Assembly: GCA_028291265.1 (NCBI GenBank)
Contig: JAQGIK010000053.1
Location: 1-36,663, forward strand
Source of the DNA: Caulobacter sp.
GTDB lineage: Bacteria; Pseudomonadota; Alphaproteobacteria; Caulobacterales; Caulobacteraceae
Direction: 5' to 3'
Length of the DNA stretch: 36,663 bases
In this document: in pieces, positions 26,923 through 36,407 of the stretch
How positions within the stretch are numbered: the stretch's first letter is position 1
Layout of the letters: each line of letters begins with the position of its first letter
Notes under the pieces: generated by a model
What the model was told of the DNA's origin: nothing
The model's input: only the letters and a program-made list of their open reading frames with translations
The model's database searches: none
Program-made: the position numbers and the translations under genes

Positions 26923-28359
26923 ATGCGGTTCGACGGCGACTACAGCATGACCATCGGCGGCAAGGGCGTCGCCGGCGCGACCACCTTCGACGTTCTCAAC
27001 CCGGCCAACGAGCAGGTCATCGGCCAGGCGCCGGACTGCACGCGCGAGCAGCTGGACGAAGCCGTCGCCGCCGCCCGCAAGGCCTTCCCGGCCTGGGCCG
27101 CCACCCCGATCGCCAAGCGCAAGGAGCTGCTGCTGGCCATGGCCGGCGTCATCGCCGCCAACGGCGAGGACCTGAAACGCCTGCTGACCAGCGAACAGGG
27201 CAAGCCGCACAACGACGCCTTCGGCGACGTCATGGGCGGCGCCTACTGGCTGCAGGCCACCGCCAGCCTCGATCTGCCGGTCACCGTCACCGAGGACACC
27301 GCCGAGCGCCGGGGCGAGACCCGCCATATCCCCATCGGCGTGGTCGGGGCCATTGCGCCCTGGAACTTCCCGGTCATCCTGGCCATGTTCAAGCTGGCCC
27401 CGGCCCTGCTGGCCGGCAACACGGTGGTGCTGAAGCCCTCGCCCTTCACCCCGCTGACGACCCTGAAGATCGGCGAGCTGTTGCGCGAGGTGCTGCCCGC
27501 CGGCGTGCTCAACATCGTCACCGGCGGCGACGCGCTCGGCCCCTGGATGACCAGCCACCCCGGCATCGACAAGGTCAGCTTCACCGGCTCGACCCAGACC
27601 GGCCGCAAGGTCATGGAAAGCGCCGCCTCGACCCTCAAGCGGGTGACCCTGGAACTGGGCGGCAACGACGCCGCCATCGTCATGCCCGACGTCGATGTCG
27701 CCGCCGTGGCCGAGCAGCTGTTCTGGGCCGCCTTCCGCAACACCGGCCAGATCTGCATCGCCACCAAGCGGATGTACGTCCACAAGGACGTCTACGAGCC
27801 GCTGAAGGACGCCCTCGTCGCCTACGCCGCCACGGTGAAGATGGGCAACGGGGCCGAGCAGGGCACGCAGATGGGCCCGATCCAGAACAAGCTGCAGTAC
27901 GCCCGGGTGCTCGACCTGATCGCCGACGCCAAGGCCAAGGGCTACAAATTCCTGGTCGGCGGCGAGACCAGCACGGCGCCGGGCTACTTCGTGCCGGTGA
28001 CCATCATCGACAATCCCCCCGAAGACTCCCGCATCGTCCAGGAAGAGCAGTTCGGACCGGTCCTGCCGCTCCTGAAGTTCGACGACCTGGACGAGGTCAT
28101 CGGCCGCGCCAACGCATCCGACTACGGCCTCGGCGGCTCGGTCTGGTCGGCGGACGAGGACAAGGCGCTGGAGATCGCCAGCCGCCTGGCCACCGGCACC
28201 GTCTGGATCAACGAGAGCCAGCACCTCTCGCCCCTGGCGGCCTTCGGCGGCCACAAGCAGTCGGGCGTCGGCGTCGAGGGGGCGCTGGAAGGCCTGCTCG
28301 AATACACCAACGCCCAGACGGTGTTCGTGAAGAAGAAGGCGGCGGCGGCGGCGGTCTGA
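26923..28359 (+). CDS. NAD(P)-dependent aldehyde dehydrogenase
   Basis: 478 residues, full-length ALDH. Seen: PWNFPVILAMFK with Asn148, KPSPFTPL with Lys171, nucleotide loop FTGSTQTGRKV, general base Glu244 in LELGGND, and nucleophile Cys278 in NTGQICIATKR. The C terminus ends in a simple KKKAAAAAV run from repeated GCG codons. GGGAG precedes ATG 26923, 12 bases after the GNAT stop. It oxidises an aldehyde to the acid that the ligase in the same operon could activate, for example at an omega-oxidised chain end. Exact aldehyde unknown. Confidence 0.95.
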   Translation: MRFDGDYSMTIGGKGVAGATTFDVLNPANEQVIGQAPDCTREQLDEAVAAARKAFPAWAATPIAKRKELLLAMAGVIAANGEDLKRLLTSEQGKPHNDAFGDVMGGAYWLQATASLDLPVTVTEDTAERRGETRHIPIGVVGAIAPWNFPVILAMFKLAPALLAGNTVVLKPSPFTPLTTLKIGELLREVLPAGVLNIVTGGDALGPWMTSHPGIDKVSFTGSTQTGRKVMESAASTLKRVTLELGGNDAAIVMPDVDVAAVAEQLFWAAFRNTGQICIATKRMYVHKDVYEPLKDALVAYAATVKMGNGAEQGTQMGPIQNKLQYARVLDLIADAKAKGYKFLVGGETSTAPGYFVPVTIIDNPPEDSRIVQEEQFGPVLPLLKFDDLDEVIGRANASDYGLGGSVWSADEDKALEIASRLATGTVWINESQHLSPLAAFGGHKQSGVGVEGALEGLLEYTNAQTVFVKKKAAAAAV

Positions 28360-28374
28360 ACCTCGCTGGATTTC

Positions 28375-28397
28375 TCCCTCCCCTTTATGGGGAGGGA
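28375..28397. terminator. Perfect 9-bp hairpin between convergent genes
   Basis: TCCCTCCCC, loop TTTAT, GGGGAGGGA. It lies in the 60-base gap between the aldehyde dehydrogenase and the TonB receptor stops and can act for both directions. The sequence resembles dispersed CTCCC/GGGAG repeats in related genomes. Confidence 0.65.
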
Positions 28398-28419
28398 GGG
28401 GTCTCTCAGGCGCTCGTTC

Positions 28420-30771
28420 TCAGAACTTCCGCCCCACCTTGATCCCGACGGTGCGCGGCTGGTTGGGGGTGATGTAGGTCGCCCCGCCACAGACGGCTTC
28501 GGCGCACTGGGCCGAGCGGAACAGGCTGGCCCGCTCGTCGAACAGGTTGTTGAAGTAGACCTGCAGGTTCCAGTCGCCGGGCTTGAGGCCAATGGCGAAG
28601 TCGAAGGTCTGCCAGGCGTCCTGCTTGCCGAGGATGTCGCGCTCGGCCAGCCGCAGGTCGGCATAGCTGCTCGACTGACCGACCCACGAGCCCTGGACGA
28701 AGCCGTCCATCTCGGCCAGCACGAAGTCGTAGCGCAGCGTCACGTTGCCCTTGAACCGCGGCGTCACCGGCAGCTGGGTGCCGGTCGGGGCCAGCGGCGC
28801 GGGACAGCTTGTTATTGGATTCCCCTGCGGATCGGTGAAGCCGCAGTAGTTGTCGGACAGTTCGGCATGGGTGTAGGCGCCGCCGCCCGACAGGGTCCAG
28901 TCGTCGGTCAGACGCCAGACGACGTCGGTTTCGACGCCGTAGATTTCGGCGTTGGCGGCGTTCTTGATCTCGGTCAGGCCGTTGGCCCCGAGGATCGAGA
29001 ACTGGAAGTCCTCCCACTGCTCGTAATAGACCGCGCCGTTCCAGCGGATGGTGCCCTGGGCCCAGGTGGTCTTCCAGCCCAGCTCGTAGTTGGTCAGGAA
29101 GTCGGAGATGTAGGGCGGCAGGCTGCCGCGGCGGTTGATGCCGCCCGGCCGGTAGCCGGTCGACCAGGTGCCGTAGACCATGCGGTCGTCGTCGATCTTC
29201 CAGGTCAGGTTCAGGCGGTGGGTATAGCCGTCGTCCTTGGTCGACTTCGCGAGGTTCTTGCAGGGCGCCTGGGGTGTGTCGGCCGGGGCGAAACAGGCCG
29301 CCTCGCCGTTGCTGGAATAGCCGGCCGAGAAGCCGAAGAAGCCCTCCAGGCTGTTCTCCGCCTCGAAGCCGCGCAGGCCGCCGGTCAGGGTCAGCGTCGG
29401 GGTGATGTCCCAGCTGACCTCGCCGAACACGGCCGTGTCGGTGTCCTCGCGGACCTGGCTGGTCAGCCAGATGGTGCCCGGCAGGCCGGTGATCGACAGC
29501 GAGGTGGCCAGGCCGTCGATCTGGTAGTTCTGGAAGATATCGTGCTTCTGGTCCTGGTAGAACAGGCCGGCGACGAAGCGGATCGGCTGATCGCCGGGCG
29601 AGGAGATCCGGACTTCGTGGGTCTGGCGCGTATAGTGGTCGGTGGCGTTGATGTACTGGGTCGGATCGACGGTGTTGCCGAGGTTGTCGACCCAGTAGTC
29701 GCCGTAGCCCATCAGGGTGTCGTAGAAGAAGCTGTAGTCGCTGTAGTCGCTGGCCGTCTCGACGTCGCGCTTCAGGTAGCTGCCGGCGTAGACGACATCG
29801 AACATGCCGATCTTGCCCTCGACGGTCAGCGCCGCCTGGTACCATTCGTCGTTCGAATATTCGGGCCGGAAGCGGCTCTGGGCCAGGTCGCCGATCAACG
29901 GATTGTAGGAGAAGTTGCCGTTCGCCTCCTGGCGCTGGCCCATGAGCTGCGGGGTGATGGTCCAGTCTTCGTTGAGGTCGATCTTCAGAGAGGCGCGGGC
30001 CCCGATGGTGTCGACGTCGTTGTAGTTTTCCTCGGCGAAATCGTCGTTGTTGATCGGGCCGTGGCCGTCGCGTCCGCCCCAGGTCGGGTAGAGGCGGTCG
30101 GAGGCGACGTTGTCGATGTAGCCGGCGTCGTGGACGTACCAGCCGACCAGGCGGGCGGCCATCTTCTCGCCCATCGGCAGGTTGACGTAGCCCTCGGCCC
30201 CGTAGCCCTGGTCGCCGCCGGCGACGGTGTTGACCTCGGCGTCGAAGGCCCCTTCGAAGACGCCGATCTTCGGCTTGTTGGTGATGATGCGGATGGTGCC
30301 GGCCTGGGAGCTGGCGCCGTACAGCGTGCCCTGCGGCCCGGCCAGGGATTCGACCCGGGCGATGTCGTAGACGTGGATGTCGAGCGCGCCCTGGATGGTG
30401 GTGATCGGCTGCTCGTCGAGATAGATGCCGACGCTGGGCAGGGAGCCGGAGTGGTTGCCGTCGCCGCCGCTGGCGACGCCGCGCATGTAGACGCTGCCGA
30501 AGCCAGGGCCGATCGGCTGGGTCGAGACCGAGGGCAGGAATTTCACGAAGTCGCCGAAGTCGCTGACCTGCAGCTCCTCCAGCTTCTGGCCGCCCAACGC
30601 CTGGATCGAGACCGGCACGTCCTGCAGGTTCTCGTCGCGCTTCTGGGCGGTGATGATCACCTCTTCGACGGCGTTGCCGGCCGGCGCTTCCTGGGCGTAG
30701 GCGACGCCCGTCAGCATGGTTGTGCCCAGCAGGACCGAGGTCCAGATCGCCGTCCGAGACTTGCCCGTCAT
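28420..30771 (-). CDS. TonB-dependent outer-membrane receptor
   Basis: 783 residues. Signal peptide 1-26 (TSVLLGTTMLTGVAYA). TonB-box-like EVIITAQKR at 37-45, followed by the plug: QDVPVSIQALGG, FLPSVSTQPIGPG, YLDEQPITT, ESLAGPQGTLYG and GTIRIITNKP. The rest is a 22-strand barrel ending VGIKVGRKF with terminal Phe. I chose ATG 30771 because GGGGAA lies five bases before it and earlier ATGs fall inside the promoter. Members of this group import substrates other than iron siderophores; there is no Fec-type signalling extension. The substrate is unknown. It is followed on the other side by its likely partner, the TPR-sulfotransferase gene. Confidence 0.95.
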   Translation of the reverse strand: MTGKSRTAIWTSVLLGTTMLTGVAYAQEAPAGNAVEEVIITAQKRDENLQDVPVSIQALGGQKLEELQVSDFGDFVKFLPSVSTQPIGPGFGSVYMRGVASGGDGNHSGSLPSVGIYLDEQPITTIQGALDIHVYDIARVESLAGPQGTLYGASSQAGTIRIITNKPKIGVFEGAFDAEVNTVAGGDQGYGAEGYVNLPMGEKMAARLVGWYVHDAGYIDNVASDRLYPTWGGRDGHGPINNDDFAEENYNDVDTIGARASLKIDLNEDWTITPQLMGQRQEANGNFSYNPLIGDLAQSRFRPEYSNDEWYQAALTVEGKIGMFDVVYAGSYLKRDVETASDYSDYSFFYDTLMGYGDYWVDNLGNTVDPTQYINATDHYTRQTHEVRISSPGDQPIRFVAGLFYQDQKHDIFQNYQIDGLATSLSITGLPGTIWLTSQVREDTDTAVFGEVSWDITPTLTLTGGLRGFEAENSLEGFFGFSAGYSSNGEAACFAPADTPQAPCKNLAKSTKDDGYTHRLNLTWKIDDDRMVYGTWSTGYRPGGINRRGSLPPYISDFLTNYELGWKTTWAQGTIRWNGAVYYEQWEDFQFSILGANGLTEIKNAANAEIYGVETDVVWRLTDDWTLSGGGAYTHAELSDNYCGFTDPQGNPITSCPAPLAPTGTQLPVTPRFKGNVTLRYDFVLAEMDGFVQGSWVGQSSSYADLRLAERDILGKQDAWQTFDFAIGLKPGDWNLQVYFNNLFDERASLFRSAQCAEAVCGGATYITPNQPRTVGIKVGRKF

Positions 30772-30807
30772 GATATTCCCCAGTCGGCGTAACGCCGTCA
30801 TCGAAGG

Positions 30808-30834
30808 GTCATAATGGGTCGCCGATCCTGTCAA
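30808..30834 (-). promoter_or_regulatory. Promoter of the TonB-receptor gene
   Basis: On the - strand a perfect TTGACA (30829-30834) is followed after 15 bases by TATGAC (30808-30813). The spacing is short, but no other -10 is closer to consensus. It places transcription start about 30 bases before the chosen ATG. Confidence 0.5.
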
Positions 30835-30907
30835 GGCGGCTTCACCCGAAACGGGGTGTTCGCGCGCCGGTTGCCGAGAACTGTGGCGGCGGAAGCGCAG
30901 GGCCCCG

Positions 30908-32914
30908 TCAGCCGTCCCAGGTTTGCAGCGCCGGACCGAGCGCCGCCTTCAGCGGGTCCAGCCAGGGCTCGTAGGCGCGCCACTGGTCGAGGCCCTCGGT
31001 GAAGATCGGCCGGCGGACCTGCTCGGAACTGGCGGTGCGCACGGCGCGGTCGTTCTCGTGGAACTTCATGACGCCGGGCTCGAAATCGAGGCCGCAGTAG
31101 GAAAGCAACCTGCGCACCTCCCCTTCGGGATCGGCGATCAGCCGCTCGTAGAGGGTGCGGTGGATCGTTCCCGGCTGCACGGCGTCGAAGTGGGCCATCA
31201 GGGCGACGTAGTCGGCGTAGTAACGGCCGAGGTCGATGAGGTCGTAGGAGAAGCCCTGGCCGCGGGCGAAATGCTGCTTGAAGGCCGAGAAGCAGCCGCC
31301 GAGCGGATGGCGGCGGGCGTCGACGATCTTCGCGTTCGGCAGGATCAGCCGGATCAGGCCGACGTGGGCGAAGTTGTTGGGCATCTTGTCGATGAAGAAG
31401 GGGCGGTCGGTCTTCCGCTGCACCCGGGTGCGCTCGAGGTATTCCGCGCCGAGCGCCCGCGCCTCGTCGGCCGTGAGACCGGTCAGGCTTTCGGGATAAG
31501 AGCTGTCGCTCTCACGGCGGTGACGGCCGCCGAGGCGGCGGGCCATGGAGATGATGTCGGGCAGCTCCATGGTGCCTTCGACCAGGGAGTGACTGGCCAG
31601 GATCTGCTCGATCAGCGTCGATCCGGCGCGCGGCAGGCCGACGATGAAGATCGGGTCCGGGGCGGGCGAGCCCCAGCCCTGCCGCCGCGCGAAGAAGGCC
31701 GGCGTGAACACCGCCATCGATCGGCGGGCGTGGGCGGCGGTGTGCTCGGCCTCATAGTCGATGCCGGCCCGGCGCAGGGCGGCGCCGGCGGCGTATTGCG
31801 CGAACGCGGCGGCGGCGTCGCCGGCGTCCTCCAGCGCCTTGCCGAGCGCGTAGTGGAGGTGGAAGCGGTCCTCGTCCGAAATGTCGGTGCGGGCCAGCTG
31901 GGCGCGCATGGCGGCGACATCCTCATCGCTGAACTTCACGGTCTTGAGGTTGGCCAGGCTCCACCAGGCCTCGCCGAACTGGGGCGCCTGTTCCAGGGTC
32001 CTGCGGTAGGCCGCGACGCTGTCGGCCTGGCGGCCGACGGTCTTGTAGCTGTGGCCGAGGCTCATCCAGCCCTTTGGCTGGTTCGGATGCTCGGCCAGCA
32101 CCCCCTCGTAGAGGGCGATGGCGCCGTCGTAGTCGCCCAGGCGGCCGAGCACGGCGGCCTTGAGGTTGCGATAGCCGGCGTGGCGCGGATTGGCGGCCAT
32201 CAGCGGTTCGAGCTCGGCGAGGGCCTCCTGCGCCCGGGTCAGGCGGTAGAGGACGGTGGCGTGGTTGTAGCGGGCCTCGGCGAAGCCCGGCGCCAGTTGC
32301 AGGCAGCGTTCGAGCAGGCCCTGCGCATCCTCGTTGCGGCCCAGACGGGCGGCGACCTCGGCCAGCATGCGGATGGCGGCGACATGGGTCGGGTGGCGCG
32401 ACAGGTACGGCTTGAGGATCCGCTCGGCGACCGGCAGGTCGTTGGCCACCAGGGCCGTCGCCGCTCGCATCAGCGCCGGATCGGAGACCGAGGCGCGGAT
32501 CTGCTCGGCCCGGGCCCGGGCCGCGCCGGCCTCGTCGCCGACCAGCAGCAGCTGGTCGGTCAGCGCGTCCCAGCCGGCCGAGAGCCGGCCGTCGAGCGTC
32601 ACCGCCCGGCTCAGCGCGGCGATGGCGGCGCGGCCGATGCCGAGGTCGGCGAAGGCCAGGCCGGCTTCCAGATGCACGGGCGGCCAGTTCGGATGGGCCC
32701 GGATCACCGGCTCCAGCAGTTCCACCCCCGGTTCCGCCCGGCCCTGGCGGCGCAGGGCGGCGGCCAGCAGCAGGAGGGCCTCCGGATGTCCCGGCATGGC
32801 GACGAGGATCTCCCGCGCCTGGGCCTCGGCCAGCGCCGGGTCCTGCCCGAGCAGACGGCGGCCGTGCGTCAGGGCGGTGGCGAGGGTTCCGGTGGTGGCC
32901 GTGTCGTCGGTCAT
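30908..32914 (-). CDS. TPR-repeat sulfotransferase-family protein
   Basis: 668 residues. The N-terminal 380 or so are tetratricopeptide repeats (LAEAQAREILVAMPGHPEA, LLERCLQLAPGFAEARYNHA, ALYEGVLAEHPNQPKGWMSL). The C-terminal domain is sulfotransferase: 5'-phosphosulfate loop GLPRAGSTLIEQIL at about 426-439 and 3'-phosphate region RRHPLGGCFSAFKQHF. No signal peptide, so cytoplasmic. It would transfer sulfate from PAPS to a target recognised by the TPR part, but acceptors for this large bacterial group are not known. ATG 32914 has no clear ribosome-binding site. It directly precedes the TonB-receptor gene, an arrangement I have seen repeatedly in Caulobacterales and sphingomonads. Confidence 0.9.
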   Translation of the reverse strand: MTDDTATTGTLATALTHGRRLLGQDPALAEAQAREILVAMPGHPEALLLLAAALRRQGRAEPGVELLEPVIRAHPNWPPVHLEAGLAFADLGIGRAAIAALSRAVTLDGRLSAGWDALTDQLLLVGDEAGAARARAEQIRASVSDPALMRAATALVANDLPVAERILKPYLSRHPTHVAAIRMLAEVAARLGRNEDAQGLLERCLQLAPGFAEARYNHATVLYRLTRAQEALAELEPLMAANPRHAGYRNLKAAVLGRLGDYDGAIALYEGVLAEHPNQPKGWMSLGHSYKTVGRQADSVAAYRRTLEQAPQFGEAWWSLANLKTVKFSDEDVAAMRAQLARTDISDEDRFHLHYALGKALEDAGDAAAAFAQYAAGAALRRAGIDYEAEHTAAHARRSMAVFTPAFFARRQGWGSPAPDPIFIVGLPRAGSTLIEQILASHSLVEGTMELPDIISMARRLGGRHRRESDSSYPESLTGLTADEARALGAEYLERTRVQRKTDRPFFIDKMPNNFAHVGLIRLILPNAKIVDARRHPLGGCFSAFKQHFARGQGFSYDLIDLGRYYADYVALMAHFDAVQPGTIHRTLYERLIADPEGEVRRLLSYCGLDFEPGVMKFHENDRAVRTASSEQVRRPIFTEGLDQWRAYEPWLDPLKAALGPALQTWDG

Positions 32915-32981
32915 TGGTGGTAGCGGTGCACAGGTTTGCGGAGGTTGTCGATCTCCCCCACCCTGGAAAACGCGGGAACGC

Positions 32982-35414
32982 CTAGCCGTTGGCCGCTTCG
33001 TCCAGCACCACGGGATTGAGCGCCGCCTCAAGAGCCGCGAACAGCCGTCCGACCTCGATGGGTTTGGCGACGAAGCCGTCCATCCCCGCCTCGCGATACT
33101 CGGCCACCTGGTGCGACATGGCGTTGGCGGTCAGGGCGATGATCGGGGTGCGGGCCCGGCCGGTGGCGGCTTCGCGGGCCCGGATGGCGCGGGTGGCCGT
33201 CGGCCCATCGACCTCGGGCATCTGCACATCCATCAGGATGACGTCCCAGGTCTCGGCCTCCCAGGCGGCGATGGCCTGGGCGCCGTCGGCGACGATCACC
33301 GGGTCGATGCCGACCTGGTGCATCAGGGTCTTGAGGACCAGCTGGTTGACCTCGTTGTCCTCGGCCGCCAGCACCTTCAGGGTCTGGCCGGTCAGCTCGG
33401 CGTCGGCGGGGGTCGGCGGCAGGGCCGGCAGGGTCTCGGCGCGGCTGTCGGCGACGCGTTGCAGCGGCAGCGTGAAGGTGAAGGTCGCGCCCTTGCCGAT
33501 CTCGCTCTCGACGCCGATCTCGCCGCCCATCAGCTCGGTCAGCTGGCGGCAGATGGCCAGGCCGAGACCCGTGCCGCCATAGCGCCGCGAGGTCGAGGCG
33601 TCGGCCTGTTCGAAGCGGCCGAACAGCTTGGCCAGGGGTTCGGACGCGATGCCGATGCCGGTGTCGGAAACCTGGAACCTGAGGGTCTTGCCGGCCCGGG
33701 CGACGGTGACGCGGATCTCGCCGGCCTCGGTGAACTTCAGGGCGTTGGAGATCAGGTTGTAGAGGATCTGCCGCACCCGGGTCGGGTCGCCGCGATAGAC
33801 GCCTTCGGCCGAGCGCTCGATCTTCAGGTCGAAGCTGAGGCCCTGCTTGTTGGCGATGGCGGTGAAGGCCGCATGGGCCCCGCGCGCCAGGTCCTTGAGG
33901 TCGAAGTCGGCCTCGTCGAGCTCGAACTTGCCGGCCTCGATCTTGGAGAGGTCGAGCACGTCGTTGAGCACGGCCAGCAGGCTCTCGCCCGACTGGCGGA
34001 TGACCTCCAGCCGCTCGCGCTGCACGCCCGAGAGGTCGTCGCTGGCCATGGCCTGGGCCATGCCGAGCACGCCGTTCAGCGGTGTGCGGATCTCGTGGCT
34101 CATGGTGGCCAGGAAGGCGCTCTTGGCGCGCGTCGCAGCCTCCGCCTGTTCCTTTGCGAGGAGCAGCGCCTGCTCGGCGAGCTTGCGGTTCGTGATGTTC
34201 TGCATCGCGCCGACCAGGCGGATCGGGCGGCCATCTTCATCCGCCAGGAAGCGAACCGCGCACGCCGTCCACACCTCCGCGCCGTCGTCGCGCATCAACC
34301 GGTATTCGGGGTAGTAGGGCGCGCCTTCGGTGACGTGGCGGTTCCACTGCTCCATCACCGCCGCCCTGTCGCGCGGATCGACCGTCGCGTAGACGTCGGC
34401 CGCCAGCATTTCGTAGGTGACCGGCGAGGTGAAGAAGGTGTCGTCGGCGCCTTCCTTGATCAGCTCGCCGCGCCGATAGTCCATCTCCCAGACATGGATG
34501 TCCGCAATCTCCATGGCGAGCTTCAGGCGCTCCTCCGAGCGCTCCGTGCGCTCCAGCGCCTCGACCATCGCCGTCACGTCGTGGGACGTCATGATCAGGC
34601 CGCCGATCTCACCACCCCCGTCGCGCCAGGGACATATCTCGGCCTGCATCCAGATCACGCTGCCGTCGGGCCGCTTCATCTCCAGGCGGTCGGCGCGGAT
34701 GGTCTTGCCCGCAAGCGCGCGATCGAATGATCCGCGCCATTTTTCGGCATCGGGAACGAGGTCATAGAGGCAGCCGCCGATTACGTCGCGCCCCGCCAGG
34801 AGCCGGTCCTCGATCCAGCGCGGGCTCGCGGCGACGACGGCCAGCTGGCGGTCGAGCATCACCAGCGAGACCGGCGCGGACTCGATGATCGACGCCACCA
34901 TCCGCTGGGCGAGGTCGCTCTCCCGCCGCGCGGCTTCGCGGGCGTTTTTGGCGCGGACCCGGGTCCACTCGTCGGCGACGAAGGCGGCGAGGTCGTTGAG
35001 CCGCTCGGCGAGGCCGGCGTCGTACGGCCTCGGCTCCAGCCCCGACACCCAGATCGCCCCGGGAATGCCGCCGTCCTCGAGCTTGATGGGGGCGCCGGCG
35101 AAGAACCGCAGGTGCGGCGGCTCCTTGACCACCGCCTCGTCGCAGAAGCGGGGGTCCTTGGTCGCGTCCTCGATCCAGAGGAGCTGGCCGGTGGAAATGG
35201 CCAGGCGGACACCCGCGGCGTCGCCCGTCACCGGCTGGCGATCGGCGCCGCTGCGCCACACGCCGTCGGGATCGATGAGGGTGATCTGGGCGGCCACCGC
35301 GCCGAACAGCGACCTGGCCAGACGCGTGGCGCGGTCGAAGACCGCCACGGACTGCTCCATGCCGACCGGCGCCAGGGGCGCGGGGCTGCCGCTGGGCCGC
35401 TTCACGCCCGCCAT
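32982..35414 (-). CDS. Hybrid sensor histidine kinase, GAF-PAS-PAS-kinase-receiver
   Basis: 810 residues, no membrane segment, so cytoplasmic. Order: GAF-like domain (about 20-160), PAS (170-290, with LVMLDRQLAVVAASPRW and ICPWRDGGGEIGG), PAS/PAC (300-415, WEMDYRRGELI, YRLMRDDGAEVW), HisKA with His440 in TMSHEIRTPLNG, HATPase (NLISNALKFTEAG, DTGIGI, GTGLGLAI) and a C-terminal receiver (about 680-800) with Asp729 in ILMDVQMPEVDG. It is likely the entry to a phosphorelay; an Hpt partner is not nearby. ATG 35414 follows a G-run. Four bases upstream another ATG opens a different frame with no homology. Confidence 0.95.
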   Translation of the reverse strand: MAGVKRPSGSPAPLAPVGMEQSVAVFDRATRLARSLFGAVAAQITLIDPDGVWRSGADRQPVTGDAAGVRLAISTGQLLWIEDATKDPRFCDEAVVKEPPHLRFFAGAPIKLEDGGIPGAIWVSGLEPRPYDAGLAERLNDLAAFVADEWTRVRAKNAREAARRESDLAQRMVASIIESAPVSLVMLDRQLAVVAASPRWIEDRLLAGRDVIGGCLYDLVPDAEKWRGSFDRALAGKTIRADRLEMKRPDGSVIWMQAEICPWRDGGGEIGGLIMTSHDVTAMVEALERTERSEERLKLAMEIADIHVWEMDYRRGELIKEGADDTFFTSPVTYEMLAADVYATVDPRDRAAVMEQWNRHVTEGAPYYPEYRLMRDDGAEVWTACAVRFLADEDGRPIRLVGAMQNITNRKLAEQALLLAKEQAEAATRAKSAFLATMSHEIRTPLNGVLGMAQAMASDDLSGVQRERLEVIRQSGESLLAVLNDVLDLSKIEAGKFELDEADFDLKDLARGAHAAFTAIANKQGLSFDLKIERSAEGVYRGDPTRVRQILYNLISNALKFTEAGEIRVTVARAGKTLRFQVSDTGIGIASEPLAKLFGRFEQADASTSRRYGGTGLGLAICRQLTELMGGEIGVESEIGKGATFTFTLPLQRVADSRAETLPALPPTPADAELTGQTLKVLAAEDNEVNQLVLKTLMHQVGIDPVIVADGAQAIAAWEAETWDVILMDVQMPEVDGPTATRAIRAREAATGRARTPIIALTANAMSHQVAEYREAGMDGFVAKPIEVGRLFAALEAALNPVVLDEAANG

Positions 35415-35481
35415 GCATCCCCCCCGGGATGTGGTTCAGTTTTCACCGCACGACGATACCTAGACCAAGTTAAGGCGCTCT

Positions 35482-36294
35482 TTAAACGGCCCAGCTTGGG
35501 GCGCGCGCCGCCAGGTGGTGCAGCACGATCCCGCTCGAGGTGGCGACGTTCAGGGAATCGAAGCCGCCGGCCATGGGGATACGCACGCTCTGGACGCCCG
35601 CGAGCAAATCCAGCGGCAGCCCCGGACCCTCGGCCCCAAACAGCGCCGCGGTGCGGGCGGAGGGGCTGAGATCCGCCAGGTCGACGGCGCCCCGCGGCGA
35701 CAGGGCGACCACCGAAAACCCGTGCTGCGCCAGGAGCTTGCAGAGATCTCCCGCGCTTCCGGCCTGCGCGAAGGGGGTGGTCAGGGCGGCGCCGACCGAA
35801 ACCCGGATGGCCTTGCGGTAGAGCGGGTCGCAGCAACTGTCGTCGAGCAACACGGCGTCGGCGCCGAAAGCCGCGGCGTTGCGGAACAGCCCGCCCATGT
35901 TGTCGTGGTTGGCGATGCCGACCAGTCCCACCACCAGCGCCCGTCGCGGCAGGCCGGCCAGCAGGGCCTCGGCGTCGAGCGTCCGGCGCTCGCCGGCCGC
36001 CAGGATTCCGCGATGGATCGGGAAGCCCGCCACCGCGTCCATGACCGCCTGGCCAGCGGCGTAGACAGGCACCTCGTCGGCGAGGCCGGCCAGCAGGCCG
36101 GCCAGGGCCGGGACCCGCTTTTCAGCCAACAGCACAGAGCGCAGGCCGTGGCGCCCGCCGCGGACCAGCTTCTCCAGCACCACCTGGCCCTCGGCGATGA
36201 AGCCGTCGCGCCCGGCCAGGTCGCGCTCGCGCACCTCGCGGTAGTCGGCAAGCCGCGGGTCGGCGGGGTCGTCGATGGGGATCGTTCGGGTCAC
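35482..36294 (-). CDS. SpoU/TrmH-family RNA 2'-O-methyltransferase
   Basis: 270 residues. The N-terminal substrate-binding part (DYREVRERDLAGRDGFIAEG) is followed by the SPOUT knot domain: IANHDNMGGLFRNAAAFGAD (motif 1), LFGAEGPGLP (motif 2) and PMAGGFDSLNVATSSGIVLH (motif 3). It methylates ribose 2'-OH in rRNA or tRNA using SAM; the exact site cannot be told from sequence. Two adjacent Cys (DDSCCDPLYRKAIR) are unusual but sit in a variable loop. ATG 36294; transcribed toward the hybrid kinase, 67 bases before its start. Confidence 0.93.
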   Translation of the reverse strand: MTRTIPIDDPADPRLADYREVRERDLAGRDGFIAEGQVVLEKLVRGGRHGLRSVLLAEKRVPALAGLLAGLADEVPVYAAGQAVMDAVAGFPIHRGILAAGERRTLDAEALLAGLPRRALVVGLVGIANHDNMGGLFRNAAAFGADAVLLDDSCCDPLYRKAIRVSVGAALTTPFAQAGSAGDLCKLLAQHGFSVVALSPRGAVDLADLSPSARTAALFGAEGPGLPLDLLAGVQSVRIPMAGGFDSLNVATSSGIVLHHLAARAPSWAV

Positions 36295-36348
36295 GCCGGC
36301 GGTTCTGTCATACGCCGTCCGATCACGAAACCGCGTGGCGCGCCGTAC

Positions 36349-36383
36349 AAAGTTGACGCTCGCGTCACTTTACGATCTATACA
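36349..36383 (+). promoter_or_regulatory. P450 promoter with overlapping inverted repeat
   Basis: TTGACG (36353-36358) is followed at 17 bases by TCTATA (36376-36381) or at 19 by TATACA. Around the -35 is an imperfect inverted repeat, AAAGTTGACG, CTCG, CGTCACTTT (36349-36371; one extra T in the left arm), a likely operator for a regulator outside the window. Confidence 0.55.
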
Positions 36384-36407
36384 TTGCTAACATCCGGAGG
36401 ACTCACC

